In this document: positions 45,258 to 57,955 of the stretch, one piece after another | How the letters are laid out: the number at the start of each line of letters is the position of its first letter | How positions within the stretch are numbered: position 1 is the stretch's first letter | DNA from: Thysanoteuthis rhombus | Lineage: Eukaryota; Mollusca; Cephalopoda; Oegopsida; Thysanoteuthidae | Reading direction: 5' to 3' | Length of the DNA: 64,000 bases | NCBI GenBank assembly: GCA_963457665.1 | Contig: OY735209.1 | Coordinates: forward strand, 61,663,475-61,727,474 | Made by a program: the position numbers and the translations under genes | Notes under the pieces: model-generated | Told to the model about the DNA's origin: nothing | The model's input: the letters and a program-made list of their open reading frames with translations, nothing else | The model's database searches: none

Positions 45258-45780
45258 CCATCCTGTCTGTCCACATGATATCTCCAAATTTTTACAATTA
45301 ATTTCAATGAAATTTTGCAGAAGGCAGGGGGTGCAAATATAACTAAATTTGGGGGCAGATCAAGGTATTTGTATTTGAGAGATATTGTTATGCTTTTTTC
45401 CGTCCTACATTCCTAGGTCTCCGATATCTGTCTACACAACATCTTGCAAAGTTCTCAATGTATATCAACAAAATTTTATGGGAAGGTAGTCTACAAGATG
45501 AGAAAGAAGTGATCAAATCTGAAGGTGAATCCAGGAATTAGTTTTTGATTGATAGATATTTTTTAATTGTTTTTCGGACATTTCTACATTTCTACATTCA
45601 ATCCTGTCTGTCCACACAATATCTACAAAAGTTCTCAACAAAATTCAATGAAAATTTATGGAAGAGTGGGAAATAGGGCACAGAGAGAAGTGATCAAATT
45701 CAAGGATGGACCTATTCACAATTGGAAGAAATGTACATTTATAGACATCCGTATTGAATTTCAAAATAGCTGTCCTTAAG
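45258..45780 (+). repeat. Repeat family C, three tandem units
   Basis: Units near 45258, 45425 and 45603 share CCTGTCTGTCCACA-x-ATATCT, CAAA-x-TTCTCAA, AATTTCAATGAAAT-like, GAAGG-x-GG and AAGTGATCAAATC-x-AAGG modules. Period is about 170 bp. The family is a widespread type in invertebrate genomes, but its class is not known to me. Confidence 0.75.
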
Positions 45781-45784
45781 GTTC

Positions 45785-46690
<906 letters not shown>

Positions 46691-47199
46691 TTGGTGAAAT
46701 TTGTCATTTTTGATCATCCATATTTATTTTTTGGAAAATGATACCTGATTCGAGTAATGGGTAAAGTCACCGGCAATAGGTGAAAGACAGGTTATGATTT
46801 AATTGTTTGATTTTTGACTGTGTTGACAGTTGACTTGACCATTTCTACTTTTGAATACATTTTTTACTATATTTCAAGTAAAAAGTAACATTTTTCCTAA
46901 ATCAAATAAAGTACTCGTCAAACCAACCCATTTTCTTTGATTTTTCTTCTTCAGGAAATGTTTCATATTCAACTGATAACTGCGTTGACATAAATTTTCG
47001 CTTTCTCTAAATATGATTTCTCAATGGAAAACAGCAAAATTAAAGATGCGAACTTTATTTTATTTTATTCCAATAAGAATTCCCTTTTCCAAAACACAAA
47101 GATTCATCTTGTAATTGCCTTTGATGCTTTGTTGCACAACAGGACTCTGTTGTTTCATTTCTGAGAATCAAGCAGTTTGGAGAAGAGTTGGTAAATGTC
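46691..47199. other. No gene seen
   Basis: AT-rich sequence leading into the hAT-like fragment. It may hold further decayed transposase. Confidence 0.4.
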
Positions 47200-47510
47200 A
47201 AATGTAATATATTCTGCTTAATAAACAGTTACAAAGGGAAACATCGTGATCTAATATCTTGCAAAGGAGCAATTACTGCTTCCTTTGGAAAATTCAAGCT
47301 GTTTGAATTTAATACAGTTTGTCAATTTCCACATCTGGCTTGTTTAGCAATGTATTGCACAAGAACGACCTTATTATACATGTTGATCATTTGAAAAATT
47401 TGCAAGATGATATGCAAGCTAGGTTCAGTGACCTACTAGAGATAAATATTCTAGTTTGGGTGACGATTATATTTGAAGCTGATGTAGACATTGCTTTACA
47501 GGACTGACCA
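47200..47510 (+). pseudogene. hAT-family (ZBED5/FAM200-like) transposase fragment
   Basis: Two overlapping frames join by a frameshift near 47340. The first gives ISCKGAITASFGKFKLFEFN and QFPHLACL. The second gives IHVDHLKNLQDDMQARFSDL, LEINILVWVTIIFEADVD and IALQD. The order matches the late part of hAT transposases of the ZBED5/FAM200/GTF2IRD2 group: a KLxLWE box, a FP box, LQxxFxxRFxDL, PF-x-VD, LQLEL. The C-terminal dimerisation domain and the N-terminal BED finger are not visible. Confidence 0.65.
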
Positions 47511-49102
47511 GTGGCAGTGTGTCTGTAATCACTGTAGCACCCCCTGTGTATATGTTTATTTATTTATACAAGATAATTAATACTATCATCAATAATGCAG
47601 AAATAATCCTTTCATGTCTAGAAATAAAAACAACAAAAATCATGAGAGAGAGAGAGAGAGAGAGAGAGAGATATTCCAGTCGGCACTGTTGATTTACTGC
47701 ACAGACAAAGAACGGAGGTGAAAATAGACTCGTTAGACGAATCTTTTTGAAATTGTTGCAGCAATATTTTTTGATAAATCCTTATTTTTGGTGGGAGAGC
47801 AAATCAATCTTGCAATGTTTGATAAACAATCATTATCATTAAATTCATGAAACTACGATTCACCTTCATCCGCATTTTTGGTTGTTTTTTTTTTTAATCA
47901 AAAATTTCAACTTTTGACAGACTGAATAGTGATAAAGAAAAATCAACTGAAAAATTGAGATGAAGCTAAATAGAAGTATGAAAAAAATTTGAATAAAATT
48001 TGTAATAATGATTAGATTACTCCATTTCATAAAAATAGATTATCAAATAATTGCTTTTATAAACTATTTTGGCCATTTTTCATGTGCAGGAATGTCTTTA
48101 AATGACTTCTTTTTTTTCTTCAAACAGATGAAAATAAATTTGATTGAAACAATAACAAAATTATTTATGTCTAATCTAAGTCACAAATTTACCAGTGAAT
48201 AATTACAGAATTTTATTTATCATCTATAAAAGTGTAATGGGTTGGAGGTTGACAAAATTTGGCCCCAAATTCTCTAATTCCTGTACATGGTGTGCTTGTA
48301 GAGTCCACACAGTGGCCACCGATTCATCATTCTTAGTTCCATATTGAATAAATGCAGGGGTCACTTACTTTTGGTTACAGTGGCACCTCAAAATCTAAAT
48401 ATTTTGATAAATTTTGGACCCCATCTCCTCAGGATATGCTCATTTCATTCATCTACATTCTTAGATCAACTTTGCTGACAACATGTTTGGTACAAATCAT
48501 CTTTGTAAACTACCCAATTTTCCTTTCAATACATCTTTTTGCGACAATTTTTTTTGTTTTTGTTTTTTGTTTTTCAACAGTATTTCATCTTTTTCTGACT
48601 GAATTATAACTTGATACAATAATTTAAAGTAAGTGTTTAATCTTCATTATTTTTTATTTTTTGCGGATTTTTGTTGGGATATTTTTTATTTTGAATGACA
48701 TATGTCAAAGAAATTTCATTCAATATCAAGTTGTTTCAAATTTTTAGAAACTTTATTGAGTAAAAGAATTTAAATTAATAATTATAGCTTCTCTTTCCTA
48801 GGAAACAAGTTCTGTGACAGTGAACTTCAACAGCTTGAATTTTCTCAATTATCTCTTCATGTCCCTTACCTAATATTAAAATATCTCACCCAGAAATAAG
48901 TAACAATAAGAGATATATTCATAGCTTCAATTCAGAATGGTACCAAAGGAAAGATTAGCTGTGAGGTTGTGAAGTAAAAAATGCATTATCTTGTTTGTTG
49001 TTTAAAGGTGATGTAATACAGACAAAAGACATTTTATAAATATGAATAAAATGAAAGGAAAAACTGAAAAACATGAAAATCAAGGTTTTAGTATTTTACC
49101 AT

Positions 49103-49104
<2 letters not shown>
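47511..49104. other. No gene seen; (GA)n patch
   Basis: A (GA)14 tract at 47644-47671. The plus-strand frame at 48352-48609 is F/I/L-rich, with no recognised domain or clear splice sites. A TTTAAA|GTAAGTG donor-like string near 48627 has no convincing exon before it. Confidence 0.45.
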
Positions 49105-49190
<86 letters not shown>

Positions 49191-49201
49191 CACACACACA
49201 C
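49105..49201. repeat. (TA)n-(CA)n microsatellite
   Basis: TA repeat with one TG interruption, ending in GCACACACACACACACACC. Confidence 0.95.
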
Positions 49202-49795
49202 CAACTGTGCTTTTCTCTGTGTGACACAATATTAAAGCAATTTTTAGAAATTCTCCGAAGCAGCATCCCAATAACCAAGTCAAGAGCTGCCAATTCTTTT
49301 TAGAGATTCATTGGTGCATCTAAAAACTTGAGGGAGACCAATGAAGAAAATTACAATTTAAAGTGGGTCATAAGCAAAAAAAGGTTGAGAACCACTTGTT
49401 TAGACTCTATGAACAATCTGATGGATGCAGTGCTGTTTCATTTTGGAGAGTAGACTCAAATATATAGAATATTGGACTACGATTGAATTAACATTCAATT
49501 AACATTTGGGGGTCAACTTATGGGCCAGCATATATGGTACTAATAAAATATACTCATAAACAGAACCCATGTATTCTTATGGCTGAAATCTAAAAAACAG
49601 GTCTATCCATTGATTATACATATTTTTACAGAAACTTTTCATTATTCGTTTTTGACTAGTATTTCTTTTATCTTATTTCTCTTGATTATTTAGATCTAAT
49701 AATGGTTCTCAGTTACCTGAATTTCTTTGATGAGACATTGTCAATCATTATTCATTTTTGACAAGTATTTCTTTCATCTAATTTCCATTGTTATT
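49202..49795. other. No gene seen
   Basis: AT-rich spacer. ATTAACATTCAATTAACATT near 49485 is a small local duplication. Confidence 0.5.
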
Positions 49796-49950
49796 TATTG
49801 CAACTCACAGAACGTCATAAATAAACGGCATGGATTGGAGATGAAGAATAAACCTCGGACAAGATTCAAACTTGCATCCCTTTTATTTGCGAAGCTTGTC
49901 TGTCTGGGCAGTTGAATTACCATTCAAGCTACAAAGGTTATCTGTTACAA
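49796..49950 (-). repeat. tRNA-derived SINE
   Basis: Minus strand: GTAGCTTGAATGGTAATTCA carries a perfect A box (TAGCTTGAATGG). About 50 bases later GCAAGTTTGAATCTTGTC carries a B box whose flanks form a short stem. The tRNA-like part ends near TTTATTC. The A and B boxes are better preserved than in the 5690 copy. Confidence 0.7.
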
Positions 49951-50037
49951 AAGCTCAAATCTAACAGTATACCTATCATTCATTATTTTCCCCAAATGCC
50001 TGATTTACTAACAATTTTGTTCTTTACTGTTTACATC

Positions 50038-50094
50038 CTCCTCCTCCTCCTCCTCCTCCTCCTCCTCCTCCTCCTCCTCCTCCTCCTCCTCCTC
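50038..50094. repeat. (TCC)n microsatellite
   Basis: About 18 TCC/CTC units. It takes the place of the usual (ATC)n beside an RTE-like LINE 3' end, so it may be a mutated or replaced LINE tail. Confidence 0.92.
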
Positions 50095-50095
50095 T

Positions 50096-50150
50096 TCCCT
50101 TTTCATCCTTTTAGCATCTGTCATTAGGCGTAGACGTCCCCGAGATACTT
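50096..50150 (-). mobile_element. RTE-like LINE, 3'-terminal scrap (copy 8)
   Basis: TTTTAGCATCTGTCATTAGG, CGTAGACGTCCCCGAGATAC is a decayed reverse complement of the family end (rc of ...GGAAGGTCTATGTCCAACGA). It directly follows the (TCC)n tract. Confidence 0.55.
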
Positions 50151-50154
50151 TATA

Positions 50155-50714
50155 AATCAGTCAAGTTTGTGATTATTATTAGCAGGAAAATCACTTTTGA
50201 AATCATTGTTAGCTGAAGCATTGTAATTATTTTCAAGTTTTGACTAGCATTTCTTTCATCTTATTCTTGTAGCTTTTTATTGCCACCTTCAAGCCTTAAT
50301 TATATGGTCATTAGTGAGCAATAAAATACTTCATTAACCTTCGTATACTTTTCTTAAATTTCTTTGATCTGCTTTTGATAGCAATATCAAGTTAGAAAGA
50401 CATGTCAGCTTAAACTATCAAACAAGTTCATTCTAGATATATTTGTATATCATTGCGGATACTTTTAAAAATGGCAATCATGGTCCTTCAAGGCCTGAAC
50501 TGGCTGCAGAAATTGAGTACTTCGCTTTGGCTCAAAATCAAATTTTCTCTTCTTTCAAGAGAATCTGTCTTTATAGGCTTCATTAATGCTTCAAACAGAA
50601 AGCTTTGACTGTCGTTTCACTGTTCAAAGTGGAGTATGTTTGCATTCGCAGAGCCAGAACAATAAAGCATAAAACTGTCTACTTATTTTGTTTTCCTAAT
50701 AATTCCAAGGAATT
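50155..50714. other. No gene seen
   Basis: AT-rich sequence without recognised repeats. Confidence 0.5.
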
Positions 50715-51095
50715 AGGACTGGTTATTCAACCTTCAAAAGCAAGGAAATCTCATTAGTCCTAAAGAGAAGGGCCTACAACCTATACATCCTCCCAAAAAT
50801 CAACCCTGGAGCTGGAACATGGAACCTAACCAAAATATTGTCCTTGAGGCTGGGAACCATGAAATGTGCACAAGAGAGAGAGATCAGAAGACAGAACATC
50901 ATATTAGGAAGCAAACAGGAGTCAGAGATATCATAGCAACCTCTAGAAAATACAAATGGCAATGGGCTGGTCATGTTGCAAGAATACCAAACAAACACTT
51001 GACAGCATGGTTCCCAATGTGGATACCCAGAGATCATATGCGAAACTGGCCAGAAAAAATAACATGGTGTGAAGAATTGATGCAGTTTCAAAATT
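50715..51095 (+). mobile_element. RTE-like LINE, diverged fragment (copy 9)
   Basis: TTCAACCTTCAAAAGCAAGG, ATTAGTCCTAAAGAGAAGGG, GAACATGGAACCTAACCAAA, GGAGTCAGAGATATCATAGC, CAATGGGCTGGTCATGTTGC and ACCCAGAGATCATATGCGAA follow the family from STFK to DHMRN. One open stretch near 50895-51090 retains TGVRDIIATSRKYKWQWAGH and VARIPN. The 3' end is lost. Confidence 0.8.
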
Positions 51096-51099
51096 TTGG

Positions 51100-51474
51100 A
51101 ATATATAAATAATTCTTTGTTTCATTTCGTTTATAGTCAAATAAATCATCTTCCACTCAGAACTAATCTCCACTTGTTATCAACAAAGCATTAAGTGGAC
51201 GATGAAATAATAACTGCAGCCCGAGGGGCAGTGTGAAAACTTCCGATCCGAAGCAGGAATGAAAGATATCAAAATAACAGAAGTAGCAAGTGACAACAAA
51301 GATACTGCAGGGTGACTTCCTGTTGAAATGCAGGAAATAATCAATGTAAATGATTACGGTTATCACTGAGTTGATGAAACCGTGTCTGAGCATACTGCTA
51401 AAGAACATTTCGTGTACAGATCTTTTGTTGAAAATCTGTATTTTGAAAGGATATTCTTAGGAACTACAGATCAG
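51100..51474. other. Unclassified segment with a mostly open plus frame
   Basis: A plus-strand frame from about 51195 reads LQPEGQCENFRSEAGMKDIK, ITEVASDNKDTAG, stop, LPVEMQEIINVNDYGYH, stop, VDETVSEHTAKEHF. Composition looks protein-like, but there are stops and I recognise no family. It may be a decayed transposon ORF. Confidence 0.3.
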
Positions 51475-52215
51475 AATTCTCAACATAGGTTTCTTCACTT
51501 TTGAAGTTGGTTTGGCTCGTTGGCTATGTGTGTATGTATCACATGTATAGATGGCAGCGCTGATGCTACAGAACTAAGAATTTGAACATTTACACCTTAT
51601 TATATTTCAAGAAAAAACTATTCCCCTCTAAAAAGGTTTTTAGTGGGGAGTTCATTTTGCATTTTTCAATTAAGGAAAAAAATTTAATTGGAAAAAGGGG
51701 CAATCAATAAATAAGTTCATCCCCTTGCCTTTTGTTGGGTAGTGGATCTACAGATAGAAGTCTGAACTTTTGAAAAAAGCAAACATAAGCGCTGCAGGAC
51801 ATAAACTTTGGCATAAACTCACATATGAGTCGACTGAAATAGATACGTAATAAGCTTAACTTAATCTGACACAGAGACAAATGTACGCATATGTTTACAT
51901 GAATATTTATGTCAATACAAACCCAAAATAAACCCTTACTAGCTAATCAGATATCAAACAAAAAGTTCAATGATATTTTCTCTTGAATTGACATTCTAAA
52001 CGTTTTTCCTCTTCAGCGTGATGAATCACAAAAATTCTTCACAGAGGCAAAGAAAAGCCTTTAATAAAAGATTTGAGAGAAAAATATGAGGCAATGAATC
52101 TATCAAACAAATACGATATGCCAAGGGACTAGTTCAGCATAAATTTAAATAGTAAACTGACCCCTCCACTAAGAACCTGTTCTTAAGGAAAAAACTTTTG
52201 AACTTATGTGACCTC
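51475..52215. repeat. Interspersed repeat family A, copy 6 (inverted junction and insertion)
   Basis: 51475-51665 is in minus orientation (CTCAACATAGGTTTCTTCAC, GAACTAAGAATTTGAACATT). It switches at about 51675 to plus orientation (AATTGGAAAAAGGGGCAATC, TTGTTGGGTAGTGGATC) to about 51790. Family A then resumes at about 52125 (CTAGTTCAGCATAAATTTAA) after roughly 330 bp of foreign sequence. This locus therefore carries two family A pieces in opposite orientation plus a later insertion. Confidence 0.7.
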
Positions 52216-52224
52216 AAGCAAACT

Positions 52225-52470
52225 TAATCTCATCCTACCCCAGAATGGCAGCCAATCTCAGGTGAATTAGCATGTCTTTCATGTGTCCATTTAACCTCAT
52301 TAATAATAACAAGTCTTTTCCAAGTCCATGGATGATACTGATTGTCATTTTTTTGCAACCAGCATTGTCTTGCTTTTAAGTTGAAAAACACTTTAGACCA
52401 CACTTTCCAACACGCTAAGGGGACAAATCTATCGCAACTAGACTCTCTGGTGGTATTATACAAACAAAGG
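52225..52470 (-). other. Unexplained open frame, possible exon
   Basis: The minus-strand frame has 77 codons rich in W and C: ESSCDRFVPLACWKVWSKVF, FNLKARQCWLQKND, WTWKRLVIINEVKWTHERHA. An acceptor-like TTTGTATAATACCACCAG precedes it, and a weak donor CTGGG|GTAGGA sits near its end. Composition is not repeat-like, but no family is recognised and the splice sites are mediocre. Confidence 0.2.
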
Positions 52471-52474
52471 CATG

Positions 52475-52930
52475 TAAGCAGAAAAAAAAAGGTTATTCAT
52501 ATTAATAAAGTTATTTGAAATATACTAAATGAAAGATTGCAGCTATAAGCAATTTACTTCTTATCCCCTACAACTGATGCTCTGAAGCTAATTGGATATA
52601 TTTTTATCAAATTTGGCATGCAGATTGTGAGGCTTCATTTGATGAAACCTTCTCATATTAATTTACAGCTTTAGGCTGAAATATCTTCTTTTGCTGGTCC
52701 AAAATACTTCACATACGTATTGATAAAATGATTACTTACAGCATAATTAAGACATAGCACATTAAAGAACAGATCCTATCAACATACAAACATGAGAATT
52801 TTGGGTACATTTTCTGAAAGTATGATAAAAAAGAGTTGATGATTGGAATTTTTTTTCTCTAATTTTACTGTCTATAGTTTCGAGATAAGTCATTAACATT
52901 CAAAGAGGTTTTTGGATTTTGAACTCTGTG
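52475..52930. other. No gene seen
   Basis: AT-rich spacer. Confidence 0.5.
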
Positions 52931-52934
52931 ATGT

Positions 52935-53185
52935 TTTTGTTCTAAATTCATCATTTCAGCCAATTCATTCAACAGCCTTCTTCAGTTGTAATATCCAAAT
53001 ACGATGACAGAATTTTCCAATAATGGTTGTAAACAGATTATTCCAATAAAGTAGCTATCATAGGAATATTCTAATTATTACCATCATTTGAAAATTATGT
53101 TTACCATCATGACATTCTGATATTACACCTCAAGAAGGTTGTAGAATGGATCAGCCAAAATGTTATATTTACAACTCAAACAACA
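52935..53185. repeat. Inverted pair of Penelope-associated motif repeats
   Basis: Minus strand: CTGAAGA (52979-52985), GGCT, TTGGCT, then GAAAT (52952-52957 region). Plus strand: CTCAAGA (53129-53135), AGGTTGTAGAATGGATCAGCC, then AAAATGTT. Both are about 36-bp matches to the motif at 13612, with homologous flanks (GATATTACA before, ACAACTC-x-AAC after). The two copies face each other across about 130 bp. The minus-strand copy retains the G of GAAA. Confidence 0.5.
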
Positions 53186-53189
53186 AAGA

Positions 53190-53690
53190 GTTCTTTAATT
53201 TTGTTTATCCATTTAATCCAAGGATAAAGCTCACTTCAAATTCTATCCAAAATACTATTTATCTAATTGCCCACACAGGTATACACTTCACATCCATTCT
53301 ACAGTTTTAATGTAAAAAGATCCAACTGAAATTTCTCATTGTTCATATCAAAGCCAATTTCAAAAAACAAAAGAAGTTTTTGTTGTAAATGTTTAAATTT
53401 TCTTTCCTCTAACTCAATAGGTATCGCCAGTATGCGTGATACAGGCATAACCAGCTAACCAGCCAACCAGCCAGCCAGCCAAACCAGCTTACAAATTGGA
53501 GAAAATTATGTTGAAAATTTTGGTTGATAATAAATTTTCTAATTACAGAAAAAATAAAACATGGTTGTGGTACCCCTGGTCTTCATCTTGGTTGGTATAG
53601 TTGAAACATTAAGGCATTGTACCTTCCAGTCCTCAGATATTTCTCATATTTGCTACTCTTCTGGGTTTTTTTAGCTGAACCTTATTGGCT
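53190..53690. other. No gene seen
   Basis: AT-rich sequence. (AACCAGCC)n patch at 53449-53479. Confidence 0.5.
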
Positions 53691-53694
53691 ACAC

Positions 53695-54090
53695 TCAGTC
53701 AGTCACTCAATTGGACACATCACGTGACCAACATCTTTTGGCAGCAAGCTGTGTTGGAGATGATCAATGAAAAATTTTTGAAAAAATGGTGATCAATCAA
53801 TAAGTTACAGCTCTCACCATTTATTAGGGCCATGATCACAAAGAAAAAGTCTGGATTTTCAAAAACAAGCAGGGGAAAGAAATAGGGAATTAATTCAGCA
53901 TAAATTTGCATTGCTAAAACCTATTGGGGGGGGGGTAATTTTCAAAAAGCAAAAAGTTTTTCTTTATAGACATATTAAGGAGTATATTCTGCAAATTTCA
54001 GCCCTCTAACACCATCTATACACCTGATACATAGCCGGCAAACCTGAACGAATTGAAAATTGAAGAAACCTATGTTGGCAGTTTTGGTAA
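53695..54090 (+). repeat. Interspersed repeat family A, copy 7
   Basis: CGTGACCAACATCTTTTGGC, GATGATCAATGAAAAATTTT, ATGGTGATCAATCAATAAGT, AATTAATTCAGCATAAATTT, a CCTATTGGGGGGGGGGTAAT G-run, TTTCAGCCCTCTAACACC and TGAAGAAACCTATGTTGGC. Nearly full length. Confidence 0.82.
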
Positions 54091-54114
54091 ATGGTTTCTA
54101 AGAGAATAGATTTT

Positions 54115-54190
54115 GAATGAGAGAAAAAATGATAGCAGCATATATGTCAGTGAGTAAAACTAAAATACTCCACAAAGAGAACTGAAGAAT
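54115..54190 (+). repeat. Repeat family F, partial copy
   Basis: GAGAAAAAATGATAGCAGCA, TATATGTCAGTGAGTAAAAC and CACAAAGAGAACTGAAGA match the segment at 55310-55380 upstream of family F copy 2. Confidence 0.55.
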
Positions 54191-54520
54191 ATGAATGGAA
54201 CGCAACATAAGGCATCCTCGAAGACCAGAGGCTGTGTTATGCCTTTCTACAGTAGAAATATTGTCACTACTCATACTGGCATAGTAGCAGTAACCCTGGT
54301 CATCTTTTATAGGTCAGTCACAGAATGTGCAAAGAAAGAAGTACAGAGTGAAGAAAATTGAAGCACACAAGAATGTAAATATTGCAAATACAGTTATATC
54401 ACTAAATCTATTGATCAATCTTTTGCTTTAGATTTATTGGTAGAATCTTCATCATAGTATTTTCATATGGTGTGTATTTTGCACACGTATGTAGATGAAT
54501 GAATAGACAATGTTCATTGA

Positions 54521-55083
<563 letters not shown>

Positions 55084-55085
<2 letters not shown>

Positions 55086-55215
55086 TCTCAACATCCCAGC
55101 AATTGTGCCATCCTGCCTTCTTCAGGTGTCAATCAGATACAGCACTCTTCTGTGGATTTCAAACTGAACCTTTTCTGACTCTAACAACCAAGATGAGGAT
55201 ATTTGTCTAAATAAA
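55084..55215 (-). repeat. Repeat with CTGAAGAAGG motif
   Basis: Minus strand CACCTGAAGAAGGCAGGATG continues to GGCACAATTGCTGGGATG next to the (TG)n tract. It shares CCTGAAGAAGG with the Penelope-associated motif. The plus strand at about 55184 has ACAACCAAGATGAGGAT, identical to 17 bases at 13656. Confidence 0.45.
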
Positions 55216-55309
55216 GAATAGTTGAAATAAAGTTAACCATGCAAAACATTAAAGAGATGATTTAGAAGTAGTGGCACCATGAAAGAAAGAAGGAAAGAAT
55301 ATTTGCATG

Positions 55310-55590
55310 ACAGAGAAAAATCATAGTAGCATATAGGTCACTGGGAGTAAAATACCTTAACACAAAAAGAACCAAAGACGTCAAGAAAACACAGTAATAG
55401 TACATATCTGTATCTGTTCCTCACATGAATAAATCACAGTTGCCTGCAAGTGTGCCAGAACTAATTATTTTCCAAAAAAAAAATTGATTTTTTTTTTCTA
55501 TCTGAATTTATCTGGAAAAAATACAAGCATAAGATCTGGGCATTCTTACTTGAGGAAAATTGACCATGAAGACCAAAAAGAAAAAAAAAA
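55310..55590 (+). repeat. Repeat family F, copy 2
   Basis: GTTCCTCACATGAATAAATC, GTGTGCCAGAACTAATTAT, TCTGAATTTATCTGGAAAAA, ATACAAGCATAAGATCTGGG and ATTGACCATGAAGACCAAAA align with 39385-39575. Confidence 0.7.
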
Positions 55591-56995
55591 AAGAAAAAAA
55601 ATTAATTTTCAGATGATGCTTACTGGTGTTTTCATGCAAATTCTAAAGTATGTAGCCATAAAAATGTGACCAGGAGTCCTAGTCGGACAGACAGACAGAC
55701 AGACAAATAGACACACACATGCGCGCACACACACACACACACAAGCAAAGAGTGAAGAATTGGTAAACCACTTGGTTGGTTCATTGGGCAGGCCATTTGT
55801 GGGGCTATGGTGATCTGATACACACACACACATACACACATACACAAATACACACACACAGAGTAAAGCATAAGATCAATGCATAATACTAGTAGGGAGG
55901 TCAGTCACATGACAATTATGATTGAAAAATAACCAGACCACTACCATGTCATTGAAATCAATCGAGACTTTCTTTCCATTAAACATTTTCCAGCATTAAA
56001 TGATCATAACTTGTTCCTGGATTGATTCTCCATTGATTGATATGTTTTTATTCCAAACTATGGAAGATGAAGTTGTTTCGATGGAGGTTCAGTTGAACAA
56101 AGATCACCTCAATGTATTGCACGCAAGGACACCACAGTCTGTTTACCTATCGTACTGTGTCCCCCATGTTGAAATAATGAAAATATCTTATGATCTGAAT
56201 TCTCCATGCTTCGTTCTTAATTGCCTTAGGTTACACCTCTGTCTCCTAGGTATTTTACTATCTTCTGAAATGGAATTAATATTTCATGAGTAAAATAATC
56301 GATGATAAATAAAACTCACAGACTTGCATAATCAATTGCATTGAAATCCAATTTTTCCGAACGTCATCATAAACTTACTTGGGAAATTCTGGATCTGAGA
56401 GTTTTGGCGTGAGTTTTGCAAACGCCAACTTAGAATCTTACTGCTCCATTCCAAGGATGCCAATTTAGCTGTTATGGGATCAGAATTTAGCCCCTTTAGT
56501 TATGACGACCAGAGTGTCAGTAAATATCAGAAGTAGCTTTACCTGCTAGAAAATTACTACTGCTAATACACTTAACCAGATCCAATATATTGATTGCAAA
56601 ATTAATGTTAATATTAATTGATATAAGATTTGAAGCTAGAAGCAAGATTCCGAACTTGTGGCTGAACAAGAAAAAAAAAAGCTAAATCTAGTTCCAAAAG
56701 TGCTAAATTGGCAACACAGTTTCAAATCTATATTCTGCTGAACTAAACCTATTCGACTGATAAGCAATAGGAATGATTGCCTCGGAAACATCAGTCTTAA
56801 GAAGATACAAATTTGAAATATGAATTCCCCATAGTGATTTACCTATTTCCTCTAAATTTCATCGCATCGATTGCAAATTTTTTTTTTTACAGAAACTAGC
56901 AACTTCAAATTTCCATAACTTTTGATCAAAAGAATAGATTTTCAATAATACTACTTGCACAAATAAAATTCAATTGACCTCCCTAATACCAGCTA
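55591..56995. other. No confirmed gene; short-repeat patches
   Basis: (GACA)n at 55685-55705 and (CA)n at 55727-55743 and 55819-55860. A plus frame at 56000-56293 (97 codons, TMEDEVVSMEVQLNKDHLNV and on) has protein-like composition but no recognised domain or splice support. Confidence 0.4.
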
Positions 56996-56999
56996 TGAT

Positions 57000-57385
57000 G
57001 TACAGGTGGGGTACCTGGAAATTTACAAAACTCAGAATAGCAAACAGGTTAATGGAAAGAGAAATGTTTGGCATAACTCTAAGCAATAGAAAAAGATCAA
57101 CATGGATCTGAGAGAAGACCCAGGTGAAGGATATTCTACTGGTAATTAAGCAACGAAAACGGAGATGGGCAGGGCACATAGTGAGATGAAGGGAAATTAC
57201 ATGAAGCAAAAGTCTAACCAATTGGTGCCCTTGGGACAGTAAACACAGTAGGAACATACCATACACAGGATGGAGAGACAAGTTAGAAAAATTTGCCAGT
57301 AAGACATAGGAAAATATTAGCACAATCCCACTCACTATAGGAGAATGCACAGGCTTTTGTCAAGCAGTGGACTTATAATGGCTGA
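57000..57385 (+). mobile_element. Second RTE-like LINE family, 3' part (copy 2)
   Basis: Decayed frames follow the family: AATAGCAAACAGGTTAATGG, AGAGAAATGTTTGGCATAAC, CGGAGATGGGCAGGGCACAT (RWAGH), CCAATTGGTGCCCTTGGGAC (NWCPWD), GGATGGAGAGACAAGTTAGA (GWRDKL), and GCTTTTGTCAAGCAGTGGAC at the end. The homologous 20825-21228 copy ends the same way. The tail is TGATATATATCTATATCTA, not (GAT)n. Confidence 0.8.
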
Positions 57386-57501
57386 TATATATCTATATCT
57401 ATACATATATCTATATCTATATATATAGACAGACAGACAGACAGACAAACGTACAGAGACAGACAGACAGACAGACGTACAGAGATAGAGAAAGAGTGCC
57501 A

Positions 57502-57535
<34 letters not shown>
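57386..57535. repeat. (ATCTAT)n, (GACA)n and (GA)n patches
   Basis: Three successive simple repeats directly follow the LINE 3' end: TCTATATCTATA to 57425, GACAGACAGACAGACAGACA and relatives to 57475, and GAGAGAGA at 57504-57533. Confidence 0.9.
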
Positions 57536-57539
57536 GGTT

Positions 57540-57955
57540 CAGAGAGATTGAAGATCTATGATAATATATCTATAAAATATATGTATAAAATATATCTATC
57601 CATCACTGCCCTATAGATATAAACGATATCTATCATTTTAAGGTCCCATACCCCAAGTGAACCAGCCATAAAGTCCCCATACAACCCCACTCCCTTTTCC
57701 ACAGACCTCAAAGATAATTAACTAAAGACTATATGGCAAAGAAAGATACCAGTTGAGTAAGCCTTGTTAATCAATACTTACATCATTCATTTTGATGGAT
57801 TGGCAACCCTAAACATCAACAATTAATGTGTGTAGCTGCATTCATGCAGCAATAATATCAATTAAAACTTTGTATTAATAAAGTGAAACAATCATTTTAT
57901 TACTAAACAATCCTATCACCATATTTTACCTCAGACAAAAAAAATTTAGAGGTGG
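57540..57955. other. No gene seen
   Basis: AT-rich spacer. Confidence 0.5.

Noticed and set aside
56000..56293. 97-codon plus-strand frame with ordinary composition
   Set aside because: No recognised domain, no good acceptor or donor, and comparable lengths arise by chance in 64 kb on six frames.
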